A DNA stretch of 6,662 bases from Methylotenera sp. GTDB taxonomy: Bacteria; Pseudomonadota; Gammaproteobacteria; Burkholderiales; Methylophilaceae. Made by a program: the position numbers and the translations under genes. The DNA lies in assembly GCA_027310735.1 (NCBI GenBank), contig DAIDAH010000152.1, positions 1 to 6,662 of the forward strand, written 5' to 3'. The notes beneath the pieces were generated by a model. That model was not told the DNA's origin, made no database searches, and saw only the letters and a list, made by a program, of their open reading frames with translations. Position 1 is the stretch's first letter, and each line of letters starts with the position of its first letter. Positions 1 to 6,337 of the stretch are shown piece by piece.

Positions 1-500
1 TACATCGTGCCGTACACATCGCTAAACTCATCGTTAAAGGTCAAACTTTCCACCCCTTGCGGCAAGGTATGGCGAATATCACCTATTTTTTTACGTACTT
101 GATACCACACCTCCTGAATATCTTTTGATGGTGCACTGTCTTTCAGCGCTACAAAAATCATTGATTCACCCGGCCGAGAATAGCCGCTGGAGTAATCGAG
201 ATAGGGCACTTCCTGAATTTTCTTTTCTAGCTTATCCGTGACTTGCTGCTCTACTTCCTGTGCACTAGCCCCCGGCCAAGTAGTCCGTACCAGCATTACC
301 TTGAATGTAAAAGGAGGATCTTCAGATTGCCCGAGCTTAGTATAAGCAAACAAGCCAGAGATAGTGAGTACCAACATAAGGTATAGCACCAAAGCACGAT
401 GTTTTAATGCCCAATCTGACAAGTTAAAATGTGAGGCTGAAGTGATTTCAGGCTCGGCATCAGGCTTTTCATCATTTTTTTCTGTGTGCATATCTGTCAT
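1..500 (-). CDS. RND efflux pump inner-membrane subunit, N-terminal part (cut by window edge)
   Basis: Proton-driven inner-membrane pump of an RND tripartite efflux system (AcrB/MexB-like superfamily). My own translation gives 166 open codons from ATG at 500 with no stop, against roughly 1000-1050 residues usual for the family, so only the N-terminus is present. A charged cytoplasmic leader (residues 1-33) precedes the first membrane helix (about 34-55, RALVLYLMLVLTISGLFAYT). The family-typical start of the periplasmic porter domain follows: GQSEDPPFT (57-65), then TWPGASAQEVEQQVTDKLE (74-92) and a later GYSRPGES (106-113). The start is chosen because its ATGA overlaps the stop of the adaptor gene, which implies translational coupling. 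The substrate cannot be read from this part. The adaptor and TetR neighbours point to organic drugs, dyes or solvents rather than metals, which is inference. Confidence 0.93.
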   Translation of the reverse strand, partial: MTDMHTEKNDEKPDAEPEITSASHFNLSDWALKHRALVLYLMLVLTISGLFAYTKLGQSEDPPFTFKVMLVRTTWPGASAQEVEQQVTDKLEKKIQEVPYLDYSSGYSRPGESMIFVALKDSAPSKDIQEVWYQVRKKIGDIRHTLPQGVESLTFNDEFSDVYGTM

Positions 501-1600
501 GGCAATGCACTCACCACAGGTTTTACTGGTTGATTTTTAATCAGCGTATGTACGCCTGCAACGGCAATTCTTTCGCCAGCCTGCAAGCCGCTCACGATTA
601 AAACACCATCTTCCCTAAACTGGCCAGCCACGACTAAACGCGGCTGCGCCCTGTTTTCAGCATCAATGACCCACACCATTTTTTTACCATTCATCTCAGT
701 TAATGCACTGGTTGGTATAAGCAGCTCTGAATCTAACTGTGTGACCGGTTGTATGAATTTCACGCCAGCAGTCATGCCAAGCTTTACCGCGTCATCAGCA
801 TCTTTGATGGTCACGCGCACATTGAAGATGCGTGTAGCTGAGTCAGCGGCAGGTGCAATTTCACGCACAATCCCTACATATGTCTTTTGCTGATTAGCCC
901 ACATTTTCACTACCGCAGCCGCATGTAGCTTAACCTCTGTCATACGTGATTCCGGCACCGACACTAATACTTCGACCTCATTTGTATTTGCAATCTGTAC
1001 CACTGCCTCACCGATATCGACCACTTGCCCGGGTTCAGCCCGTATCATGGTCACCACTCCATCTCGATCTGCGGTCAAATTCGCATATTGCGTTTGATTA
1101 CTGGACACATTTGCTTGTGCTTTAACTTGTGCCAATCGTGCTTTTGCAGACTTCAGTTCGGTTTCGCGAATATCCAAAGCCGATGCTGAAATAAACTTTT
1201 TGGCAAATAACTGGCGTTGCCGCTCCACTTCAGATACAGCAAGCGCATAGCTAGCCTCCGCAGCGCGTACATCTGCCAAGCTGGCTGTTGCTTTTAAGTT
1301 TGCATCGGTAGCATCTAATCTGGCGATGACTTGGCCTTTTCTAACGTGCGCTCCAACATCTACTTTGCGTTCGATCACTTTGCCACTGACCCTAAACCCT
1401 TGACTGGACTCATAGCGAGGGCGCACCTCGCCGACCAGCGCCATAGCACTCATTTCCGCTTTTTCCCCTACCACCATCACTAAAGCTGGGCGAGGTGGTT
1501 GCGGGGGTACAGGCGCCTTTTCACAAGCTATTAGCAATGTGCACACGAATGCCAATAAGATATTTTTCATACGCTGGTTTTGCATATATTGGTGTCTCAT
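497..1600 (-). CDS. RND efflux periplasmic adaptor (membrane fusion) lipoprotein
   Basis: Periplasmic adaptor that links the RND pump to an outer-membrane channel. It has 367 residues, normal for the family. A lipoprotein signal is visible: a hydrophobic stretch from M11 to the lipobox LIAC (23-26), so Cys26 would be lipidated. Then come the split biotinyl-lipoyl domain (RVSGKVIERKVDVGAHVRKG, 70-89, and its second half near 178-205 with DGVVTMIRAEPGQVV), an alpha-hairpin coiled coil (about 105-168), a beta-barrel (about 208-285) and a C-terminal membrane-proximal domain. The start is uncertain: GTG/ATG choices at 1600, 1585 and 1570 are all in frame. The first has a weak AGG seven bases upstream, while M11 (1570) gives the most typical signal peptide. 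No outer-membrane factor gene is visible. The gene lies 24 bp after tetR and overlaps the pump gene by 4 bp, so the three are probably one transcript. Confidence 0.93.
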   Translation of the reverse strand: MRHQYMQNQRMKNILLAFVCTLLIACEKAPVPPQPPRPALVMVVGEKAEMSAMALVGEVRPRYESSQGFRVSGKVIERKVDVGAHVRKGQVIARLDATDANLKATASLADVRAAEASYALAVSEVERQRQLFAKKFISASALDIRETELKSAKARLAQVKAQANVSSNQTQYANLTADRDGVVTMIRAEPGQVVDIGEAVVQIANTNEVEVLVSVPESRMTEVKLHAAAVVKMWANQQKTYVGIVREIAPAADSATRIFNVRVTIKDADDAVKLGMTAGVKFIQPVTQLDSELLIPTSALTEMNGKKMVWVIDAENRAQPRLVVAGQFREDGVLIVSGLQAGERIAVAGVHTLIKNQPVKPVVSALP

Positions 1601-1624
1601 TTTATAGCCTGATTTTTTAGATTT

Positions 1625-2266
1625 TTACTCAACACTGTCAGGGTCGCGCAGTAGGCCACGTAATACTGCACGCTGCATCAAATTGAACCGCCTGTCTATC
1701 TCCACCCACTGAATCCAGGGTTCATTACCCAATGCAATTTCTAGCGAACACACACCGTGCGTGCTTGCCCATAAGGTTTGAGCAATCAGTTCAAAATGCG
1801 TGATTTCCGGCCTAAACAAGCCCGCATCAAAAGCCTCTTTCACAACAAGCTTTAATTGGGCGTAGGCATCTTGCTCAGTATTGCCCTGCTCGATTTCTGT
1901 AATATCCAAATTACATGGTGCGCGTGGCGTCATAAACATAAGGCGATAATGGTTTGGATATTGCAAGGCAAACATGGCGTAACCTTTACTCAAGGCTTGA
2001 ATACGCTCAATCAAATTCGGCAATTGCATAAGCTCGCGCATACCGCTGGCAAGCTTCAAAAAGTCTTCATCACAGACGGCCTGCAACAAGGCGTCTTTAT
2101 CTGCGAAGTGGTGATATAAAGTGGTAGCTGAATAATTAATCTTTTTGGCGATCTCACGCATTGATACGGCCTCTATGCCGCGTTCAACAAATAGAGTTCG
2201 CGCCGCATCTATAATGCGAGCGCGCAGCTTCTCTCGATCTTCTAGTGATTTAACTTTCGGCGGCAT
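1625..2266 (-). CDS. TetR-family repressor with WHG-type ligand domain
   Basis: Transcriptional regulator, most likely a self-regulating repressor of the downstream efflux genes. It has 213 residues. The N-terminal TetR DNA-binding domain covers about residues 14-62, with the helix-turn-helix MREIAKKINYSATTLYHHF (36-54) and the usual FADKDAL continuation. The C-terminal ligand and dimer domain carries PNHYRLMF (104-111) and W166-x3-H170-G171, the signature of the WHG subgroup (TetR_C_13-like). The ligand cannot be deduced. It is first in the tetR-adaptor-pump order, and tandem palindromes sit over its candidate promoter, which fits autoregulation through its own transcript. The start is the ATG at 2266. 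The Shine-Dalgarno match is poor (GACAG at best), so translation may be weak. Family assignment is secure, target genes are inferred. Confidence 0.94.
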   Translation of the reverse strand: MPPKVKSLEDREKLRARIIDAARTLFVERGIEAVSMREIAKKINYSATTLYHHFADKDALLQAVCDEDFLKLASGMRELMQLPNLIERIQALSKGYAMFALQYPNHYRLMFMTPRAPCNLDITEIEQGNTEQDAYAQLKLVVKEAFDAGLFRPEITHFELIAQTLWASTHGVCSLEIALGNEPWIQWVEIDRRFNLMQRAVLRGLLRDPDSVE

Positions 2267-2297
2267 CGCTAACTGTCTATTTTCATTGGTCTTAATA

Positions 2298-2327
2298 AAA
2301 TTAACATCGTTAATTTAACACCGTTAA
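2298..2327. promoter_or_regulatory. Tandem palindromic operator upstream of tetR
   Basis: Two perfect inverted repeats of form TTAAC-N3-GTTAA lie side by side at 2301-2313 (centre ATC) and 2315-2327 (centre ACC), with centres 14 bp apart. The first extends to 8-bp arms, AAATTAAC/GTTAATTT (2298-2316). They cover the -10 and part of the spacer of the candidate tetR promoter, 34-65 bp upstream of the tetR start codon. That position suits a repressor, and the best candidate is the adjacent TetR protein. The repeats are seen directly, the binding protein is inferred. Confidence 0.75.
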
Positions 2328-2340
2328 CTTAAAATGTAAA
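2312..2340 (-). promoter_or_regulatory. Candidate sigma-70 promoter of the tetR-efflux operon
   Basis: Reading on the minus strand, TTTACA (2340-2335; five of six to TTGACA) is followed after 17 bases by TAAATT (2317-2312; four of six to TATAAT). The start point would fall near 2305, giving a leader of about 40 bases. The -10 lies at the junction of the two operator palindromes. Confidence 0.5.
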
Positions 2341-2348
2341 TATACATT
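2333..2348. repeat. Second palindrome AATGTA-N4-TACATT over the -35
   Basis: A perfect 6-bp inverted repeat with a 4-base centre, different in sequence from the TTAAC/GTTAA operator. It overlaps the TTTACA -35 element of the candidate tetR promoter. It could be a site for another regulator, or a chance palindrome in AT-rich DNA. Confidence 0.35.
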
Positions 2349-2399
2349 ATTAATGCTTTAAGTACGGTAATGAGGGGGGGGTAATAACGAGTGGTATTC

Positions 2400-2427
2400 G
2401 GTGATTGCTTATTTTTTAGCAATCACC
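2400..2427 (-). repeat. Perfect 10-bp hairpin spanning the stop codon of the EamA gene
   Basis: GGTGATTGCT (2400-2409) and AGCAATCACC (2418-2427) are perfect complements around an 8-base loop. The structure includes the last codons and the TAA of the EamA gene. No T-run follows it on either strand, so it is not a standard intrinsic terminator. It might stabilise the 3' end of the mRNA or act as a weak or Rho-assisted terminator. Confidence 0.5.
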
Positions 2428-2831
2428 ACCAAACCAAACACAATCAATCCTGCGCCTAACAGCATGCGCAAGGTAATGGCTTCTTTCAGCAAGAACCAAG
2501 CCAATAGCATTGCGATCACAACACTACCCTTATCAATAAGAGCAACCGTTGCAACATCGCCAACCTTTAATGCTTTGTAATAGAAAACCCATGAAAATGC
2601 CGTGGCAATGGCTGATAAAGCCAGCCATATATAATTAACTTTTTGCAGCACCTTTATTTCCATGGGATCAACAGAAAGTGCAGCAAATATCAGCACAAAA
2701 ATACAAACAAACATGGTGCGTACTGTAAGCCCTAATTCAGCAGAAATTCCCATCATTCCTTGCTTAGCAATCACAGCTGTAAAGCCCGCAAAACACATTG
2801 ATAATATTGCGTATATAACCCAACGTTCCAT
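2409..2831 (-). CDS. Single-EamA-domain membrane transporter (DMT superfamily)
   Basis: Small inner-membrane protein of the drug/metabolite transporter superfamily. It has 140 residues, matching the known half-size class with one EamA domain, which is expected to work as a dimer. Five membrane helices are visible at about 3-22, 36-53, 66-86, 91-114 and 120-138. The segment FYYKALKVGDVATVALIDKG (83-102) and the following SVVIAMLLAWFLLKE carry the conserved EamA features: an aromatic-KAL-x-G motif, an Asp-Lys pair before the fourth helix, and the Glu at its end. The ATG at 2831 has a GAGAG Shine-Dalgarno-like sequence four bases upstream. The substrate is unknown. It lies 142 bp upstream of tetR, on the same strand but separated by the operator region, so it is probably its own transcription unit. 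Confidence 0.88.
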   Translation of the reverse strand: MERWVIYAILSMCFAGFTAVIAKQGMMGISAELGLTVRTMFVCIFVLIFAALSVDPMEIKVLQKVNYIWLALSAIATAFSWVFYYKALKVGDVATVALIDKGSVVIAMLLAWFLLKEAITLRMLLGAGLIVFGLVVIAKK

Positions 2832-2935
2832 GACACTCTCGATTTAGGTGATTAACTTACAGAAGGACTGCCAGCCCCACAATAATTTCGTGACATTTCA
2901 CAAGACTTAGACAAAGCATCTCAGCTTTAACTTCA

Positions 2936-2967
2936 AAAACACCTTACTCATGAAACTTGCTGAGTAA
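2936..2967 (-). terminator. Weak hairpin with T-run (possible second terminator)
   Basis: TTACTCA (2944-2950) and TGAGTAA (2961-2967) form a 7-bp stem with a 10-base loop. On the minus strand this is followed after GGTG by five Ts (2940-2936). It could catch read-through past the stronger terminator at 3044-3073. The stem is AT-rich and the T-run is offset. The rest of 2832-3043 shows no gene and no other clear signal beyond the EamA ribosome binding site. Confidence 0.3.
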
Positions 2968-3043
2968 ACTTGCCAAGCATACCCCAGACTTAAGCTTTGT
3001 GAAATGGCATTAGCCACAGCTTCACCTAAAGTTGTTGCGCTAA

Positions 3044-3073
3044 TAATAAACGCCCTATTACGGGCGTTTATTA
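3044..3073 (-). terminator. Rho-independent terminator of the PAP2/LTA-synthase-like operon
   Basis: TAATAAACGCCC (3044-3055) and GGGCGTTTATTA (3062-3073) make a perfect 12-bp stem with a 6-base loop. It has a GC core and AT ends that supply T-rich tails on both strands. It begins 39 bases after the stop codon at 3113, where a terminator for the operon to the right is expected. Its symmetry would also let it stop transcripts from the other direction. Confidence 0.85.
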
Positions 3074-3112
3074 AGTGTGGTCTAGGTTAAAAACAAGAAC
3101 TCTATAATTAAG

Positions 3113-5047
3113 CTATTTAACGTGAAACTTCAACTCACCCGATTTATAGGCACGATCTGCCGTTTGATAATAGGCAACAGCCTCATTAACCAAACTATCA
3201 TCTATAGCAGTGGGTGTTGCATCAAAGCTGACTGGATCTATTTTATAAGCCTCAACTTTCTGCTTGGGTGATAGCACCACTAAAGTATCATTTTTATAGT
3301 ATCCCAACGATTGGTAGTTACTGATAAAAGCGCGCTCTGGTAACTTGCTAGTTGTAGCTGAGAACAGTGATTGCCCATAAAACGACTCAGCACCTTTCTT
3401 ACCTAAAACATCTAAGAGAGTAGGCACAATATCAATCTGACTCGCCACTCGACTGTAATGTCCAGCAGGCAATAGGCTAGGAGCATACATAAACAATGGA
3501 ATGTGATACTTGGCAACTGGCAACTTAGTCTTACCAGCAACCGAAGCACAATGGTCGGCCACAATCACAAACACCGTATCTTTAAACCACGGCTTAGATT
3601 TTGAGTCTTCGATAAATTTACCAATAGCATAATCAGTATATTTCACCGCCGCCTCACGACTGCCTTGTGGCAAATCAATTTTTCCGGCTGGGAAAGTATA
3701 AGGTCGATGATTACTAGTAGTCATAATCTGCGCAAAAAATGGTTTTTGCATTTTTGCGGAGCCATTAGTCAACTCATCAAAAACTTTGATTGAGTTATTG
3801 AATAAACTCTCATCATCCACTCCCCACACGTTTTCACTTTGAATCGATTTATCATCAAAATCTGTACGATCGATTACTTTATAATCATTACTTCTATAGT
3901 AGCTATTCATGTTGTCAAAAACACCATAACCGCCATAGATAAACAAGGTTTCATAATTCTGCTCACGCAAAATCTCACCAATACCCGCCAGATGATCGCC
4001 ATTAGGACGATGCACTACAGCCTGCCCAGGAATAGGCGGAATCGCAATAGAAAGCGCATCCAGACCGCGCACAGTACGCGTTCCTGTGGCAAAAAACTTA
4101 TCAAATACCAAACTCTCAGTTGCCAACTTATCAAGATAAGGCGTCAAGTTTTGTTTATTACCATAAATACCCAAGTACTCCGCAGATAAACTCTCCACAG
4201 AAATAAGCACTACATTTTTAGGGTGCCCCTTGAAAGTACCCATACCAGCATTATTTGGTGCAACATCCAACGTCTCACTAAGTGGTTTCCGATCAGCACC
4301 TACTGAAGCCAAGGTGCTGAGTGCAAGCGCCTGTGGAATGGTTTTATAGAACTTATCGTAATCAAGTTCATTACGCCGCGCAGCAGCAGAAAAACTAAAA
4401 ATGCCATTGCCAGCCAACTCATTAGCATAAGAATTTTTACTAAACTCCATCTCATCCACATTGGCCAACTGTAAACTCAATGCTGGCAATGCGACGGCGG
4501 CAAGCAACAATCTTAACTTCTGTTTTGGTGGTCGATGCGCGGTATCAAAACGGACGAATTTTCGCAGGCTAAATAGAATCGCAACAGCCACTAGCGCGAT
4601 ACCAAGTAAAATCAACGGCACAGGATAAGACTCGCGAATATTACCAATTACTTCACTGGTATAGATTAAGTAATCAACCGCAATAAAATTAAAGCGAGTG
4701 GTAAATTCCTGCCAAAAAATAAACTCGGAAACAGCACCAAACAACAGTCCAAACGTCACTAAAAACGCCAGCAGCCAACGCAACTTACTCACCCAAGGTT
4801 TAGAGCGAGATTTATTAGGTAATAAAAATGCCCCCAGCAAAAATGGTACGAGTAAAAAACATAACGTATTCAAGTCAAACCATAATCCAACGCCCATGGA
4901 TTCAATGGCTTGAGCGAAAGACATCTGAAACACACCTACATCCAGCCAAAGTGTGATGCGTAAAAGCAGCCAAATCGCAAGTGCAATGGCGGCTATGAAC
5001 ATAATAAATGGAACTTTACGAATGTTATTCTGAGCTTGTTGAGTCAT
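3113..5047 (-). CDS. LTA-synthase-like membrane sulfatase-fold transferase
   Basis: Membrane enzyme of the alkaline phosphatase superfamily, related to lipoteichoic acid synthase and bacterial phosphoglycerol/phosphoethanolamine transferases (Sulfatase domain). It has 644 residues. About five N-terminal helices (roughly 13-33, 52-76, 88-112, 142-162, 177-196) anchor a periplasmic catalytic domain (about 276-560). Ligands recognisable by comparison with LtaS are Glu285 (VLISVESLS), nucleophile Thr325 (ATGTRTVRG), Asp498-His499 (VIVADHCAS) and substrate-side His447 (TSNHRPY). All are present, so the enzyme should be active. A conserved amphipathic linker includes TRFNFIAVDYLIYTSEVIGN (117-136). 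The ATG at 5047 has only a weak AAG upstream, 28 bp after the PAP2 gene, so the two are probably cotranscribed. Its donor would be a phospholipid and its acceptor an envelope glycan or lipid. Neither can be read from sequence. True LTA is not expected in a Gram-negative cell. Confidence 0.9.
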   Translation of the reverse strand: MTQQAQNNIRKVPFIMFIAAIALAIWLLLRITLWLDVGVFQMSFAQAIESMGVGLWFDLNTLCFLLVPFLLGAFLLPNKSRSKPWVSKLRWLLAFLVTFGLLFGAVSEFIFWQEFTTRFNFIAVDYLIYTSEVIGNIRESYPVPLILLGIALVAVAILFSLRKFVRFDTAHRPPKQKLRLLLAAVALPALSLQLANVDEMEFSKNSYANELAGNGIFSFSAAARRNELDYDKFYKTIPQALALSTLASVGADRKPLSETLDVAPNNAGMGTFKGHPKNVVLISVESLSAEYLGIYGNKQNLTPYLDKLATESLVFDKFFATGTRTVRGLDALSIAIPPIPGQAVVHRPNGDHLAGIGEILREQNYETLFIYGGYGVFDNMNSYYRSNDYKVIDRTDFDDKSIQSENVWGVDDESLFNNSIKVFDELTNGSAKMQKPFFAQIMTTSNHRPYTFPAGKIDLPQGSREAAVKYTDYAIGKFIEDSKSKPWFKDTVFVIVADHCASVAGKTKLPVAKYHIPLFMYAPSLLPAGHYSRVASQIDIVPTLLDVLGKKGAESFYGQSLFSATTSKLPERAFISNYQSLGYYKNDTLVVLSPKQKVEAYKIDPVSFDATPTAIDDSLVNEAVAYYQTADRAYKSGELKFHVK

Positions 5048-5075
5048 GCATCAATCTTAATAAATTAAAAAATTA

Positions 5076-5816
5076 TTACTGAGCTTTAGTCTTGGCTGCG
5101 TTTGGTGACCATAGAGAATACTGTGTAAGCAATATCATCCAAATAATCCATGCAGTCCACAAGTTGTGTGACATAAAATGTGCGCCGCGCATCATTTGCG
5201 CCCAACCCATCACAGAACCAAAAAGCATACCCGCCAATAGACCTAACTTAGCCCACTTTGGTTCAGTATCTCTAAAAGCAAAATAAGCCGCCATCAACGC
5301 AAAGCCGCCAGAAGCATGCCCTCCGGGAAAACAGTGCCCTGCCGAAGCGCCTGATGGCAACTCACTAAAAAGCGGTAGAAATGGCTGTGTTCCGCCATAC
5401 ATAAGTAAATCCCACGGGCACGCATGCTCACTTAAATGTTTAAGTACCGAAATAACTGTTGTAGACACCAGCATTCCGACAAACATCCATATAAATGGCC
5501 GATGATATTTATGTATCCAGACGCGCTTATTGACAAACGAATTGTGAGCCCACACTTTCAGCCCTAGCAGCCAAAATCCTAGGACTATCAAACTAATAGC
5601 CACCATTAAATACTTAAGGCCTAGATGCATGATGTTTTCAAGAAACCAGTCATGCTGAAGCGGAAAAACCAAGGCAGTTGCATCGTAATATGGCTGAATC
5701 AATAAAGTATCCAGACCCATGCGAGGATAAATCGCAACAAGTAAAACAGCCAATAGCAGCGGGCACACTAAGTGCCAAAACCAAAAACGCAATTGATGTG
5801 AATGTATGTTATTCAA
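5076..5816 (-). CDS. PAP2-family membrane phosphatase
   Basis: Integral-membrane phosphatase of the PAP2 (phosphatidate phosphatase / vanadium haloperoxidase-fold) superfamily. These enzymes remove phosphate from lipids such as phosphatidate, prenyl diphosphates or lipid A. It has 246 residues with about six helices (11-30, 66-90, 107-125, 168-181, 190-207, 219-234). The three active-site motifs are recognisable but off consensus. Motif 1 is K126-x6-C133-P-W instead of K-x6-RP. Motif 2 is PGGH (164-167), close to PSGH. Motif 3 is R210-GAHFMS-H217, one residue longer than R-x5-H. The start is TTG at 5816, since an in-frame TAA lies at 5828-5826 and no earlier start exists. A GGA six bases upstream could serve as ribosome binding site. 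The gene ends 28 bp before the LTA-synthase-like gene, so it probably acts on lipids made or consumed by that enzyme (inference). Confidence 0.85.
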   Translation of the reverse strand: MNNIHSHQLRFWFWHLVCPLLLAVLLVAIYPRMGLDTLLIQPYYDATALVFPLQHDWFLENIMHLGLKYLMVAISLIVLGFWLLGLKVWAHNSFVNKRVWIHKYHRPFIWMFVGMLVSTTVISVLKHLSEHACPWDLLMYGGTQPFLPLFSELPSGASAGHCFPGGHASGGFALMAAYFAFRDTEPKWAKLGLLAGMLFGSVMGWAQMMRGAHFMSHNLWTAWIIWMILLTQYSLWSPNAAKTKAQ

Positions 5817-6131
5817 AAAAGTCCATTACTAGAGAATAAAAAGAAAGCGAACGTAGCGGAAGATACGTCCTAGATACACAACCACTGGCAAGCCCAAAGC
5901 CTCAGCCCGTCATATTGCTCTATGGGGAGTGCCTGCCAAGATTACAAGTACAACACCACAGGAAACACGGTAACGGCTAATACCAAAATCAGCCACTCCA
6001 TACCCCATCTTTCTAAGTGCCCTGTAAAATGGAAAAATAACGTAGTGATTGAAACCACGTAATAAAGCAGATAAATGACTAGTGCCATAAATTGACCAAT
6101 TCAGATAGTTAAAGTGCTTGTTTTTTATAAT

Positions 6132-6159
6132 TTTATAACCGAATTTAGTGTAACAAAAA
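6132..6159 (-). promoter_or_regulatory. Possible promoter of the PAP2/LTA-synthase-like operon
   Basis: On the minus strand, TTTTTG (6159-6154) precedes TATAAA (6137-6132; five of six) with a 16-base spacer, in the most AT-rich part of the intergenic region. The -35 is poor, and several other AT-rich hexamers lie nearby, so the position is only a suggestion. Confidence 0.25.
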
Positions 6160-6201
6160 AACTTTAAAAAAGCTAAATTTGCATGCGTTATGCCGAGTAT
6201 T

Positions 6202-6230
6202 TTTGTGTCTAGATCAACACTAGCCACAAA
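6202..6230. repeat. Imperfect 29-bp palindrome in the divergent intergenic region
   Basis: TTTGTG-T-CTAG (6202-6212) and CTAG-C-CACAAA (6220-6230) pair over ten of eleven positions around a 7-base centre. It lies about 70 bp upstream of the thiC -35 and on the upstream side of the candidate PAP2 promoter. An operator for a dimeric regulator is possible. Confidence 0.3.
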
Positions 6231-6298
6231 CTTGCCACAACAGTGATTAAATATAGCAAAAACCCTACTTTATAAACAAGTAATCCCGAGTTAATCGC

Positions 6299-6327
6299 TT
6301 GGTTTTATTGTCAATTTAGCGTATATT
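6299..6327 (+). promoter_or_regulatory. Candidate sigma-70 promoter of thiC
   Basis: TTGGTT (6299-6304) and TATATT (6322-6327; five of six to TATAAT) are separated by 17 bases. The start point would fall near 6334, just before the 5' strand of aptamer helix P1 at 6338. The -35 matches only the first three bases well. Position relative to the riboswitch is the main support. Confidence 0.5.
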
Positions 6328-6337
6328 TCGCCTATTG

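Larger units (their letters stand above)
5829..6297. other. Intergenic region between divergent PAP2 and thiC genes; no convincing gene
   Basis: About 470 bp without a gene I can support. On the minus strand, an ATG at 6001 opens a 19-codon hydrophobic reading (MEWLILVLAVTVFPVVLYL, stop at 5944-5942). In another frame, positions 5909-5832 read ALGLPVVVYLGRIFRYVRF and end at TAG. Together they resemble an eroded or frameshifted small membrane protein, but I recognise no family. The 6110-6180 part is strongly AT-rich and fits promoter DNA. A minus-strand transcript starting there would have a leader of about 300 bases before the PAP2 gene. Confidence 0.5.

Noticed and set aside
666..893. 75-codon open frame on the plus strand
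   Set aside because: Antisense shadow of the adaptor gene.
1856..2119. 87-codon open frame on the plus strand
   Set aside because: Antisense shadow within the tetR gene, with no family resemblance.
2400..2427. Intrinsic terminator for the EamA gene
   Set aside because: Strong stem but no T-run on either strand, and it overlaps coding sequence. Kept only as a hairpin.
2855..2875. Sigma-54 promoter for the EamA gene (CTGGCAG on the minus strand)
   Set aside because: The second half lacks the GC dinucleotide at the required distance after GG.
3839..4189. 116-codon open frame on the plus strand
   Set aside because: Lies wholly inside the catalytic part of the LTA-synthase-like gene on the opposite strand. 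Low-complexity shadow product with no start signal.
5910..6227. 105-codon open frame on the minus strand upstream of PAP2
   Set aside because: It starts with GTG without a ribosome binding site, passes through very AT-rich promoter-like DNA, has no recognisable domain or coherent membrane pattern, and its tail is in a different frame from the more protein-like MEWLILVLAV reading.
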